From positions 4,108,501 through 4,172,500 of the forward strand of contig NZ_CP032311.1 in the NCBI RefSeq assembly GCF_004803755.1: a stretch of 64,000 nt of DNA, read 5' to 3'. This DNA is from Pseudomonas sp. DG56-2 (GTDB taxonomy: Bacteria > Pseudomonadota > Gammaproteobacteria > Pseudomonadales > Pseudomonadaceae). Made by a program: the position numbers and the translations under genes. Below the pieces are notes generated by a model, which had not been told where the DNA came from, searched no databases, and worked only from the letters and a program-made list of their open reading frames with translations. Positions 9,204-18,398 of the stretch are shown here, piece after piece. Each line of letters starts with the position of its first letter. Within the stretch, counting starts at the first letter, position 1.

Positions 9204-12200
9204 TCAGGCGTCGACCATAGCCATCGCCTCCTCCACATCCACAGCTACGAGACGAGAGCAACCCGGCTCGTGCATGGTAACCCCCATCAACTGGTCCGCC
9301 ATCTCCATGGCGATCTTGTTGTGGGTGATATAGATGAACTGCACCGTCTCACTCATTTCCTTGACCAGTCGGGCATAGCGTCCGACGTTGGCATCGTCCA
9401 GCGGTGCATCGACTTCATCGAGCATGCAGAACGGTGCCGGATTCAATTTGAAAATGGCAAAAACCAGGGCCAGGGCAGTCAGCGCTTTCTCCCCGCCGGA
9501 GAGCAGGTGAATGGTGCTGTTCTTCTTGCCCGGTGGCCGCGCCATAATTGTCACCCCTGTATCGAGTAGATCTTCGCCCGTCAGTTCCAGATAAGCGCTG
9601 CCACCACCGAAAACTTTTGGGAAAAGTGCCTGTAATCCGGCATTTATCTGATCAAAGGTATCTTTGAAGCGGTTACGGGTTTCTTTGTCGATCTTGCGAA
9701 TAACGTTTTCCAGGGTATCCAGAGCCTCGACCAGGTCATCATTCTGGGCATCGAGGTAGCGCTTGCGCTCTGACTGCTGCTGATACTCATCAATGGCCGC
9801 CAGGTTGATCGCACCCAAACGCTGGATGCGCGCATCGATGCGCTCCAACTCCTGCTCGGCCTCTTGTTCGCTAGCCGCTTCGTTCAAGGTCGCAAGCACC
9901 CCTTGCAGGTCATAACCATCGCTCTGCAGCTGTTCCTGAAGCGTGTTGCGCCGTACGTTCAAGCCCTGCCACTCAAGCCGGTGCTGCTCCAACTGACCGC
10001 GTAGTAATTGCGCTTGCTGCTCGGCCTGGGTTCGACGCTTTTCCACGTCGCGCAGCTCACGGTCGGCCTCATCCATGTGCAAGCGCGCCAAACGCATTTC
10101 GTCATCCACGCTCATGCGTTTTTCCAGCAGTTCCTCGAGCTTGAGGCGCAATTCCTCCAGAGGCGCTTCGCCCTCCTCAAGATTCAAGCTGAGCTGCTCG
10201 CGCTTTTGCGCCAGGCGCTCCGACTGCTGCTCCAGGCGCTCCAGGGCCTGACGAGTAGAGTCGTATTGGGTTCGCAATGACCCTAAGCGCACGGCTAACT
10301 GGTGGGCGTGATCCTTGTGCTGGCGAGCCTCCTGGCGCACCCGGTCGAGACGCTCGCGCAGGCTGTCACGCTGGGCCATGAGCAGCTCTCGCTGCTCGGT
10401 GTCCTGGGCCATCAGCTCCAGGGCATCCTGCAGTTGCAAGCGCGACTCACCGAGGTTTTCGCCTTCCAATGCTCGCTGTTCGAGCACTTCCGCGAGTTCT
10501 TCTTCCAGTCGCAGGCGCCGCAGGCTCAACTGCTCGGCCCGCGCCTTTACGGCGCTAAGGCGCGCATTGAGATCGCTCTGCTGACGCGCTTCGCCCTGAG
10601 TGTTACGCCGCAACTGCTCGCGACGCTCTTCAAGTGCTTGCAGTTGTTCACGCTGGTTCTGAAGTTGCACATCCAGCAATTCCAGCGCCGCCTCCCGTTC
10701 CAGACGCTCAAGTGCCAATCGCTCCAGCTCTTGCCCCCGGGCCAGCACACCACCCTGGGCATCACTGGCGCGGCAGACCCGCAAAAAGTGACGCCCAAGC
10801 CAATAGCCGTCGCGGCTGACCAGGCTCTGGCCGTCTTTCAAGCTACCGCGCCGAGCCAGGGCCTGCTCCAGGCTTTCCACCGGCAACACCTGCCCCAGCC
10901 AGGGTGCCAGATCGATCCGCCCTTCAACCTTGTCGAGCAAACTGCCCGGTGCGCGCGCAGTGTCGGTGCTCGCTTCAAGCAAACGCAGATCGCCCTGACG
11001 GAACGCTGCCAGATCAAGGCCACTGAAGTCATCGACCAACACAGCCTGCAAATCGGCGCCCAGCACAGTTTCTACTGCCAGCTCCCAGCCCGGCGCTACA
11101 CGCAGCCCCTCGGCCAGACGCGGGCGCTGTTCCAGGCCTTGCTCACGCAACCATTGTGCGGTTCCGGCGTCAGGGTCTAACGCAGCTTGCTGCAAGGCTT
11201 CCAGCGAGGCCAGTCGCCCGCCCAGGCGCTGCAACTCGCCCTGCGCCTGCTGCTGTGCCTGGGTGGCCTGCTGCAGATGCTCACGTAAGGTTTCAGACTG
11301 CTCGATCACCTGCTGCTCTTGCAGTTGCAGGTCTTCCAGCACCAACTCGCTGGCAGCGACTTGCTCGCCCAGTTCGAGAATGGCGGCATCTTCGGGATCG
11401 GCGCTGAGCACGTCACGCTCTTCTGCCAATTTGCGCTGGCGCTCAGCCAGGCGTTCGAGAACTTGCTCGAGTTGCTGGATGCGAGCCTGCTGCACTTCGG
11501 CTTGTCGGCGTGGCTCGGCGGAACGGGTGTTGAAGCTATCCCACTGCTCCTGCCAGCCGTGCATGGTGGTTTCGGCTTCTTCCAAAGTAGCCGCCGACTC
11601 TTCAGCGGCGGCCAACGTCATTTCCTGCTCGGGCTCGAGCATTTGAAGCTCTTCGCCCAAGGTCGCCAGCAACGTCTGGTCATGGCCCAGGTGCGACTCG
11701 GTCTCCAGGCGCGAACGCTCGGCCTCCTTGAAGTCATCCTGCAATTGACGCAAACGTTGCTGGCCATGCTGGATACTTTGCTCGACGCGGGCGATATCGC
11801 CACCCACCGAATAAAAGCGCCCCTGCACCTGGCCGAAGCGTTCGGACAACTCATGATGGCCATCACGCAAGCGCTCGATATTGGCATCGGCATTGCGCTG
11901 CTCAGCCACCAAAGCTTCGAACGCCACTTCCTGATCACCGATCACCACTTCGCGTTGAGCAACCTGTTGATCCAGGGCCTGCCAGCGCAAGGCGGCCAGT
12001 TGCGCTTTGAGTTGGCGCTCCTCGGCTTTGTACTCTTTGTACTTCTCGGCGGCCTGGGCCTGGCGATGCAAGCGTTCAAGCTGACGCTCCAGCTCTTCAC
12101 GCAGGTCAGTCAGACGCTCGAGGTTTTCATGGGTGCGACGGATACGGCTTTCGGTCTCGCGCCGGCGTTCTTTGTACTTGGAAATCCCTGCTGCTTCTTC

Positions 12201-12692
12201 AATGAAATTGCGCAAGTCTTCCGGCTTGGCTTCGATCAGCTTGGAGATCATCCCCTGCTCGATGATCGAGTAGCTTCGCGGACCCAGACCGGTGCCGAGG
12301 AAGATATCAGTGATATCGCGGCGCCGACATTTGGTACCGTTCAGGTAGTAAGTGTTCTGTGCGTCGCGGGTCACTTTGCGGCGAATGGAAATTTCCGCGT
12401 AAGCGGCATACTCCCCGACCAAGGTGCTGTCGGAATTGTCGAACACCAGCTCGATGCTGGCCTGGCTCACTGGCTTGCGACTGGTGGAGCCGTTGAAGAT
12501 GACGTCGGTCATCGACTCGCCGCGCAGGTTTTTTGCCGAACTTTCGCCCATCACCCAGCGCACCGCATCGATGATGTTGGATTTGCCGCAGCCGTTGGGC
12601 CCGACGACCGCCGCCATGTTACTGGGGAAGTTGACTGTGGTGGGGTCGACGAACGACTTGAACCCGGCCAGGCGAATGCACTTGAGGCGCAT
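9204..12692 (-). CDS. smc: Chromosome segregation protein SMC
   Basis: 1162 residues from MRLKCIRLAGFKSFVD. Walker A GPNGCGKSN at about residues 32-40, long coiled coils rich in Glu, Gln, Leu and Arg, a hinge region roughly at 510-640, then the ABC signature LLSGGEKALTALAL and Walker B FCMLDEVDAPLDD near the C-terminus. It is the ATPase core of the SMC-ScpAB condensin that organises and segregates chromosomes. An upstream in-frame extension exists but lies inside the GntR gene and lacks family similarity; ATG 12692 gives the canonical N-terminus. It starts 2 bp after the GntR stop, suggesting co-transcription. Confidence 0.97.
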   Translation of the reverse strand: MRLKCIRLAGFKSFVDPTTVNFPSNMAAVVGPNGCGKSNIIDAVRWVMGESSAKNLRGESMTDVIFNGSTSRKPVSQASIELVFDNSDSTLVGEYAAYAEISIRRKVTRDAQNTYYLNGTKCRRRDITDIFLGTGLGPRSYSIIEQGMISKLIEAKPEDLRNFIEEAAGISKYKERRRETESRIRRTHENLERLTDLREELERQLERLHRQAQAAEKYKEYKAEERQLKAQLAALRWQALDQQVAQREVVIGDQEVAFEALVAEQRNADANIERLRDGHHELSERFGQVQGRFYSVGGDIARVEQSIQHGQQRLRQLQDDFKEAERSRLETESHLGHDQTLLATLGEELQMLEPEQEMTLAAAEESAATLEEAETTMHGWQEQWDSFNTRSAEPRRQAEVQQARIQQLEQVLERLAERQRKLAEERDVLSADPEDAAILELGEQVAASELVLEDLQLQEQQVIEQSETLREHLQQATQAQQQAQGELQRLGGRLASLEALQQAALDPDAGTAQWLREQGLEQRPRLAEGLRVAPGWELAVETVLGADLQAVLVDDFSGLDLAAFRQGDLRLLEASTDTARAPGSLLDKVEGRIDLAPWLGQVLPVESLEQALARRGSLKDGQSLVSRDGYWLGRHFLRVCRASDAQGGVLARGQELERLALERLEREAALELLDVQLQNQREQLQALEERREQLRRNTQGEARQQSDLNARLSAVKARAEQLSLRRLRLEEELAEVLEQRALEGENLGESRLQLQDALELMAQDTEQRELLMAQRDSLRERLDRVRQEARQHKDHAHQLAVRLGSLRTQYDSTRQALERLEQQSERLAQKREQLSLNLEEGEAPLEELRLKLEELLEKRMSVDDEMRLARLHMDEADRELRDVEKRRTQAEQQAQLLRGQLEQHRLEWQGLNVRRNTLQEQLQSDGYDLQGVLATLNEAASEQEAEQELERIDARIQRLGAINLAAIDEYQQQSERKRYLDAQNDDLVEALDTLENVIRKIDKETRNRFKDTFDQINAGLQALFPKVFGGGSAYLELTGEDLLDTGVTIMARPPGKKNSTIHLLSGGEKALTALALVFAIFKLNPAPFCMLDEVDAPLDDANVGRYARLVKEMSETVQFIYITHNKIAMEMADQLMGVTMHEPGCSRLVAVDVEEAMAMVDA

Positions 12693-12694
12693 GC

Positions 12695-13354
12695 TCAGGC
12701 AGACGCCAATGCCGCCAGCACCAGCTCGCAGCTGCGCTGGCAATATTCAGTCAGCACCGTGCGAATGCGCACCAGATCACGCGCAACGACGGCTTCCAGC
12801 AGGCTGGCGAACAACGCAAGAAAGTCGTTCATCTCAGCCTTGCGCTGATCCAGCGCCAGGTAATAGGCGCGGCTCATGGCCGGGTGCAAGTTCTCTACGG
12901 TTTCTTCCAGATAGGGGTTGTTGGCAAACGGATAGGCAGCACGCATGACCGAAAAGCTTTCTTCAACGAATACCTTGATGTCCTGACGCTCCAAGGCAAC
13001 GGTAAGGCGCTGCTGAATATTCAAAAAGGCCAGCAAGTCGCGCTCTACCTGCCAGTTCTGCGCTACTGCATTGCCGAGCAGAATGTAGAGTTCACCCATG
13101 AGGTTGCACAGGCTGCGCACCCCGTGCTCATCGAGCTCGGTCACATGCGCACCACGGCGCGGCAGGATAGTTACCAGGTGCCGTCGCTCAAGGATCAGGA
13201 GTGCTTCGCGCACTGAACCACGACTGACGTTCAAAGCCTGGGTGACCTTTTGCTCCTGAATACGCTCGGCAGGCTTGAGCTCACCGCGAATGATGCGCTC
13301 GGCGAGGTAGTGGGCAATTTGCTCGGAGAGGCTGTCCGGAGCCTTGAACGTCAT
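12695..13354 (-). CDS. GntR family (FCD domain) regulator, probable purine-catabolism regulator
   Basis: 219 residues with an N-terminal winged helix (LSEQIAHYLAERIIRGELKPAERI ... VSRGSVREALLILERRHLV) and an all-helical FadR-type C-terminal ligand domain. It is divergent from xdhA across 270 bp containing two TGACC-N5-(G/A)TCA boxes. The same box stands before the purine permease at 21674, so I infer that this protein controls xanthine dehydrogenase and purine uptake. The ligand is probably a purine, but this is not shown. It lies directly upstream of smc. Confidence 0.85.
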   Translation of the reverse strand: MTFKAPDSLSEQIAHYLAERIIRGELKPAERIQEQKVTQALNVSRGSVREALLILERRHLVTILPRRGAHVTELDEHGVRSLCNLMGELYILLGNAVAQNWQVERDLLAFLNIQQRLTVALERQDIKVFVEESFSVMRAAYPFANNPYLEETVENLHPAMSRAYYLALDQRKAEMNDFLALFASLLEAVVARDLVRIRTVLTEYCQRSCELVLAALASA

Positions 13355-13536
13355 GGTTTTCCTTCAAAATCATTGAACAGTGCAAAGGGCGCAATTGTAG
13401 CGCACTTGCCTCTGCGCCGCGCAGGGGCCTGCAGCGAGAAGTTGGCATAAATGAAGCAAAAAACTGTCCAACGTCACAAGCAACTATGCTCAAAGAAGGA
13501 GCGCCTGTGGTGGTCGGAAACATTGCGTGATTTTTC

Positions 13537-13574
13537 CTGACCCAAAAGTCAGAAAATTGTTGACCTAAAAATCA
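13537..13574. promoter_or_regulatory. Tandem operator boxes upstream of xdhA
   Basis: CTGACCCAAAAGTCAG (13537-13552) is an inverted repeat with 5-bp arms. TGACCTAAAAATCA (13561-13574) repeats it 23 bp downstream, about two helical turns, in direct orientation. The second box overlaps the -35 element of the xdhA promoter. TGACCCAGAAGTCA occurs again at 21557. Confidence 0.65.
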
Positions 13575-13588
13575 AGTCTGCTTACAGT
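13560..13588 (+). promoter_or_regulatory. Predicted sigma-70 promoter for xdhAB
   Basis: TTGACC (13560-13565) and TACAGT (13583-13588) are 17 bp apart, placing transcription start about 30 bases before the GTG of xdhA. The -35 lies inside the second operator box, consistent with repression. Confidence 0.55.
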
Positions 13589-13624
13589 CCGCTCAACAAC
13601 AATAAACCGCGTGTGAGGCCTTCC

Positions 13625-15079
13625 GTGATCCAGTTTCTACTTAACCAGGAGCTGCGCAGTGAGCATGCCCTGGATCCCAACCTGACGGTGCTGCAATACC
13701 TGCGCGAGCACCTGGGCAAGTCCGGTACCAAGGAAGGCTGCGCCAGCGGCGATTGCGGCGCCTGCACCGTGGTAGTAGGCGAATTGGCCGCAGACGACAG
13801 CGGCCGCGAACTCATTCGCTACCGCAGCCTGAACTCGTGCCTGACTTTCGTCTCGTCCCTGCACGGTAAACAACTGATCAGCGTCGAAGGTCTCAAGCAC
13901 CAAGGTCAGTTGCACAGCGTGCAACAGGCTATGGCCGATTGCCACGGTTCTCAGTGTGGCTTCTGTACGCCTGGTTTTGTCATGTCGCTGTTTGCCCTGC
14001 AAAAGAACAGCGATGCACCGGACCTGCACAAGGCCCAGGAAGCACTGGCTGGCAACCTTTGCCGCTGCACTGGCTATCGCCCAATTCTCGCCGCGGCCGA
14101 GCAATCCTGCTGCCAGGCCAAGCCTGACCAGTTCGATAGCAACCAAAGCCAGACCATCGCTCGCCTCAAAGCCATTGCGCCAAGCGAAACCGGTGAGCTC
14201 AACAGTGGCGACAAGCGCTGCCTGGTGCCGCTGACCGTGGCCGATCTCGCCGACCTCTACGGATCGCATCCGGAGGCCCGCCTGCTCGCCGGCGGCACCG
14301 ACCTGGCGCTGGAAGTAACGCAATTTCACAAAACCTTGCCGGTGATGATCTATGTTGGCAACGTCGCCGAACTCAAACGCATCGACAGCTACGACGAGCA
14401 CCTGGAGATCGGTGCTGCCACCCCGTTGACCGATTGTTATGACGCGTTGAGTCGCGAGTACCCGGACTTCGGTGAACTGCTGCACCGCTTTGCCTCCCTG
14501 CAAATCCGCAACCAGGGCACCTTGGGTGGCAATATTGGCAATGCTTCGCCGATTGGCGACTCCCCGCCCCTGTTGATTGCCCTCGATGCGCAAATTGTCC
14601 TGCGCAAGGGCGACAGCTCTCGCACCCTGGCGCTGGAAGACTATTTCATCGACTACCGCATCACCGCACGCCAGGAAAGCGAGTTCATTGAGAAGATCAT
14701 TGTGCCGCGCGCCCGCAGTGCCTGGACGTTCCGTGCCTACAAGGTGTCCAAGCGCCTGGATGACGATATTTCTGCTGTCTGCGCCGCGTTCAATCTGCGT
14801 ATCGAAAACGGTGTGGTCGAAGCTGCGCGCATAGCCTTCGGTGGCATGGCTGCTATCCCCAAGCGCGCCCGCGCCTGCGAGGCGGCACTGATCGGCAAAG
14901 CCTGGAACTCGTCCAGCATCGAGCGCGCCTGCCAGGCCCTGGCTGAAGACTTCACCCCGCTGTCGGACTTCCGCGCCAGCAAGGAATATCGCCTGCTCAG
15001 CGCACAGAACCTGCTGCGCAAATACTTCATCGAATTGCAAACGCCGCACATCGAGACTCGGGTGACCGCTTATGTCTAA
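13625..15079 (+). CDS. xdhA: Xanthine dehydrogenase small subunit (2Fe-2S and FAD)
   Basis: 484 residues. Two [2Fe-2S] modules: plant-type EGCASGDCGACTVV near residues 37-50, and QCGFCTPGF plus NLCRCTGYRP near 105-150. An FAD-binding domain follows (AGGTDLALEVTQ; LGGNIGNASPIGDSPP), then a CO-dehydrogenase flavoprotein C-terminal domain. It passes electrons from the molybdenum site in XdhB to NAD+. The GTG at 13625 has AGG seven bases upstream (13616-13618) and gives the normal N-terminus MIQFLLN. It overlaps xdhB by 8 bp. Confidence 0.95.
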   Translation: MIQFLLNQELRSEHALDPNLTVLQYLREHLGKSGTKEGCASGDCGACTVVVGELAADDSGRELIRYRSLNSCLTFVSSLHGKQLISVEGLKHQGQLHSVQQAMADCHGSQCGFCTPGFVMSLFALQKNSDAPDLHKAQEALAGNLCRCTGYRPILAAAEQSCCQAKPDQFDSNQSQTIARLKAIAPSETGELNSGDKRCLVPLTVADLADLYGSHPEARLLAGGTDLALEVTQFHKTLPVMIYVGNVAELKRIDSYDEHLEIGAATPLTDCYDALSREYPDFGELLHRFASLQIRNQGTLGGNIGNASPIGDSPPLLIALDAQIVLRKGDSSRTLALEDYFIDYRITARQESEFIEKIIVPRARSAWTFRAYKVSKRLDDDISAVCAAFNLRIENGVVEAARIAFGGMAAIPKRARACEAALIGKAWNSSSIERACQALAEDFTPLSDFRASKEYRLLSAQNLLRKYFIELQTPHIETRVTAYV

Positions 15080-17468
15080 CCATCACGTCGCCAAAAGCCA
15101 GGCGCAAATGGCCGAACTGTTCAGCCAGGACCTGACCACCGGTGTCGGTCGCAGCCTCAAGCATGACAGCGCCGACAAACATGTGTCCGGCGAAGCAATG
15201 TATATCGACGACCGCCTGGAGTTCCCTAACCAGTTGCACGTCTACGCGCGCTTGTCCGATCGCGCCCACGCTCGGGTCCTGAGTATCGACACCAGCCCCT
15301 GCTATGCCTTTGAGGGTGTGCGTATTGCCATCACTCATGATGACATCCCCGGCCTTAAGGACATCGGCCCGTTGCTGCCCGGTGATCCGCTGCTGGCTAT
15401 CGACAAGGTGGAGTTCGTCGGGCAACCGGTGGTTGCCGTTGCCGCGCGCGACCTGGATACCGCACGTCGTGCGGCAATGGCCGCCATCATCGAATACGAA
15501 GACCTGGAGCCGGTGCTGGATGTCGTTGAAGCGCTGCGCAAGAAACACTTCGTGCTCGACAGCCACACCCATCAGCGCGGCGACTCGGTGAGCGCCCTGG
15601 CCAGCGCCCCGCACCGCGTGCAAGGCACCTTGCACATTGGCGGTCAGGAACACTTCTATCTGGAAACCCAGATTTCCTCGGTGATGCCTACCGAAGACGG
15701 CGGGATGATCGTTTACTGCTCCACTCAGAACCCCACCGAAGTACAGAAGCTGGTTGCCGAAGTCCTCGACGTGTCGATGAACAAGATCGTCGTCGACATG
15801 CGCCGCATGGGTGGCGGCTTTGGCGGCAAGGAAACCCAGGCCGCAAGCCCGGCCTGCCTGTGTGCTGTCATCGCTCGCCTGACCGGCCAGCCAACCAAGA
15901 TGCGCCTGCCGCGGGTCGAAGACATGCTGATGACCGGCAAGCGTCACCCTTTTTACATCGAGTACGACGTCGGCTTTGACGACAGCGGTCGCCTGCATGG
16001 GATCAACTTCGACCTGGCCGGTAACTGCGGTTGCTCGCCTGACCTGTCGGCCTCGATCGTCGACCGCGCCATGTTCCATTCCGACAACGCCTACTATCTC
16101 GGCGATGCCACTATCCATGGCCACCGCTGCAAGACCAATACTGCCTCCAACACGGCCTATCGCGGCTTTGGCGGTCCGCAAGGCATGGTCGCCATCGAAG
16201 AGGTGATGGATCATATCGCTCGCCATCTTGCCGTTGATCCGCTGGCTGTGCGCAAGGCCAACTACTACGGCAAGACCGATCGCAACGTCACCCACTACTA
16301 CCAGACCGTCGAGCACAACATGCTCGAGGAAATCACCGCGGAGCTGGAAGCCAGCAGCGACTACCAGCAGCGCCGCGAGTCCATCCGCCGCTTCAATGCC
16401 AACAGCCCAATCCTGAAAAAAGGCCTGGCGCTGACACCGGTAAAATTCGGCATCTCGTTCACCGCCAGCTTTCTCAACCAGGCCGGCGCACTGGTGCACA
16501 TCTACACCGACGGCAGCATTCACTTGAACCACGGCGGCACCGAGATGGGCCAAGGCCTCAATACCAAGGTTGCCCAGGTGGTTGCCGAAGTATTTCAGGT
16601 CGACTTCGAGCGCATCCAGATTACCGCGACCAACACTGACAAAGTGCCCAACACCTCCCCCACCGCGGCCTCCAGCGGCGCTGACCTGAACGGCAAGGCG
16701 GCGCAGAACGCTGCCGAAATCCTCAAGAAGCGCTTGACTGAATTTGCCGCTCGTCACTACAAGGTCAGCGAAGAGGACGTCGAGTTTCGCAATGGCCATG
16801 TCCGCGTGCGTGACGAAATTCTCAGCTTCGAAGCACTGGTACAGCAGGCCTATTTCGCTCAGGTATCGTTGTCCAGCACAGGTTTTTACAAGACCCCGAA
16901 GATTTTCTACGACCGCAGCCAGGCCCGCGGCCGCCCATTCTATTACTTCGCGTTCGGCGCCGCGTGTGCCGAAGTGATCGTCGACACCCTGACTGGCGAA
17001 TACAAGATGCTGCGCACCGACATCCTCCACGATGTCGGCGCCTCGCTTAACCCGGCCATCGACATTGGCCAGGTCGAAGGTGGCTTTATTCAGGGCATGG
17101 GCTGGCTGACCACCGAAGAACTGGTATGGAACGCCAAGGGCAAGTTGATGACCAACGGCCCGGCCAGCTACAAGATCCCGGCGGTGGCCGACATGCCAAT
17201 AGACCTGCGGGTCAAGCTGGTGGAGAACCGCAAAAACCCGGAAGACACCGTTTTCCATTCCAAGGCTGTCGGCGAACCGCCGTTCATGCTGGGGATCGCT
17301 GCCTGGTGCGCGATCAAGGACGCCGTGGCCAGCCTTGCCGACTACCGTGTGCAGCCGAAGGTCGACGCCCCGGCTACACCTGAGCGGGTGCTGTGGGGTT
17401 GCGAGCAGATGCGCAAGGTGGTGGCGGCGCAGCAGCCGGCTACCGAGGTCGAGACCGTCACACCGTAA
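15072..17468 (+). CDS. xdhB: Xanthine dehydrogenase molybdopterin-binding large subunit
   Basis: 798 residues, the usual size. The aldehyde-oxidase a/b-hammerhead domain lies at the N-terminus (GEAMYIDDRLEFPNQLH). The molybdopterin-binding domain has MGGGFGGKETQ near residue 250, and the catalytic glutamate sits in KAVGEPPFMLG near residue 733. It oxidises hypoxanthine to xanthine and xanthine to urate in the cytoplasm. The start overlaps the end of xdhA, and the 8-bp overlap indicates coupling. A perfect 17-bp stem hairpin follows the stop. Confidence 0.96.
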   Translation: MSNHHVAKSQAQMAELFSQDLTTGVGRSLKHDSADKHVSGEAMYIDDRLEFPNQLHVYARLSDRAHARVLSIDTSPCYAFEGVRIAITHDDIPGLKDIGPLLPGDPLLAIDKVEFVGQPVVAVAARDLDTARRAAMAAIIEYEDLEPVLDVVEALRKKHFVLDSHTHQRGDSVSALASAPHRVQGTLHIGGQEHFYLETQISSVMPTEDGGMIVYCSTQNPTEVQKLVAEVLDVSMNKIVVDMRRMGGGFGGKETQAASPACLCAVIARLTGQPTKMRLPRVEDMLMTGKRHPFYIEYDVGFDDSGRLHGINFDLAGNCGCSPDLSASIVDRAMFHSDNAYYLGDATIHGHRCKTNTASNTAYRGFGGPQGMVAIEEVMDHIARHLAVDPLAVRKANYYGKTDRNVTHYYQTVEHNMLEEITAELEASSDYQQRRESIRRFNANSPILKKGLALTPVKFGISFTASFLNQAGALVHIYTDGSIHLNHGGTEMGQGLNTKVAQVVAEVFQVDFERIQITATNTDKVPNTSPTAASSGADLNGKAAQNAAEILKKRLTEFAARHYKVSEEDVEFRNGHVRVRDEILSFEALVQQAYFAQVSLSSTGFYKTPKIFYDRSQARGRPFYYFAFGAACAEVIVDTLTGEYKMLRTDILHDVGASLNPAIDIGQVEGGFIQGMGWLTTEELVWNAKGKLMTNGPASYKIPAVADMPIDLRVKLVENRKNPEDTVFHSKAVGEPPFMLGIAAWCAIKDAVASLADYRVQPKVDAPATPERVLWGCEQMRKVVAAQQPATEVETVTP

Positions 17469-17480
17469 GGTGATATCACG

Positions 17481-17517
17481 GGCAATTGAGCTCCCACCTT
17501 GTGGGAGCTCAATTGCC
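17481..17517. repeat. Perfect 17-bp stem hairpin between xdhB and xdhC
   Basis: GGCAATTGAGCTCCCAC and its exact complement are separated by CTT, then CCCCGCGATC follows. The flanks (ATCACGGG ... CCCCGCGAT) resemble REP elements, so this is probably a REP variant. It has no T-run and may act as an mRNA 3'-end protector for xdhAB rather than a strict terminator. Confidence 0.8.
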
Positions 17518-17542
17518 CCGCGATCAACGAGGCAAATCAGCT

Positions 17543-18388
17543 ATGCACATTTGGATCAATGCCCTCGCCGACCTGCAAGCCCGTGGCGAAGCCTGCGTGC
17601 TGGTGACCATCATCGAAGAGCGCGGTTCTACACCGCGCAATGCCGGTTCGAAGATGGTGGTCAGCGCCGAGCAACTGTTCGATACCATTGGCGGCGGACA
17701 CCTTGAGTACAAGGCGATGAAGATCGCCCGCGAAATGCTCGCCGAGCGTCGCGAATCGCCACATCTTGAACGTTTCAGCCTCGGTGCCAGCCTGGGCCAG
17801 TGCTGCGGCGGCGCCACCGTGTTGCTGTTTGAACCGATGGGCCAGGTGCAGGCACAAATCGCCGTGTTCGGTGCAGGTCATGTCGGCCGCGCTCTGGTAC
17901 CCTTGCTCGCCGCGCTGCCCTGCCGGGTGCGCTGGATCGATTCGCGCGAGCAGGAATTTCCCGAAAATATTCCAGCCGGGGTCAGCAAGATTGTCAGCGA
18001 AGAGCCGGTCGATGAAGTCGACGACCTGCCCGCGGGCAGTTATTGCATCGTCATGACCCACAACCACCAACTGGACCTGGAACTGACCGCTGCAATCCTC
18101 AAGCGCAATGATTTCAGTTGGTTCGGTTTGATTGGCTCGAAAACCAAACGGGTCAAGTTCGAACACCGCCTGCGAGACCGCGGCTTTACCGAGGAGCGCA
18201 TGCAACGCATGCGCTGCCCGATGGGCTTGGCCGAGGTCAAAGGTAAGCTACCGATCGAGATCGCTGTCTCCATCGCCGCGGAAATCATCGCCACCTACAA
18301 CGCCAGCTTTGGCCAGCACGATACTGCTGTCAACGCCGGCCCCATTGCCCAATTGCTGCCGCCCTCTCGGCGCAGCCAAGCCATATGA
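17543..18388 (+). CDS. xdhC: Xanthine dehydrogenase accessory protein XdhC
   Basis: 281 residues from MHIWINALADLQARGE. The N-terminal XdhC/CoxI domain carries VTIIEERGSTPRNAGSKMVV and GGGHLEYKAM, and the C-terminal Rossmann-like domain carries VFGAGHVGRALVPLL and GLIGSKTKRVKF. Family members bind the molybdenum cofactor, promote its sulfuration and insert it into XdhB. ATG 17543 matches the family N-terminus; the longer frame would run back into the hairpin. It is followed 10 bp later by guaD, so the two are probably co-transcribed. Confidence 0.94.
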   Translation: MHIWINALADLQARGEACVLVTIIEERGSTPRNAGSKMVVSAEQLFDTIGGGHLEYKAMKIAREMLAERRESPHLERFSLGASLGQCCGGATVLLFEPMGQVQAQIAVFGAGHVGRALVPLLAALPCRVRWIDSREQEFPENIPAGVSKIVSEEPVDEVDDLPAGSYCIVMTHNHQLDLELTAAILKRNDFSWFGLIGSKTKRVKFEHRLRDRGFTEERMQRMRCPMGLAEVKGKLPIEIAVSIAAEIIATYNASFGQHDTAVNAGPIAQLLPPSRRSQAI

Positions 18389-18398
18389 CGAGAGCCCT

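Noticed and set aside
15027..17258. 743-aa open frame on the minus strand
   Set aside because: Antisense shadow of xdhB, which is unequivocally coding on the plus strand.
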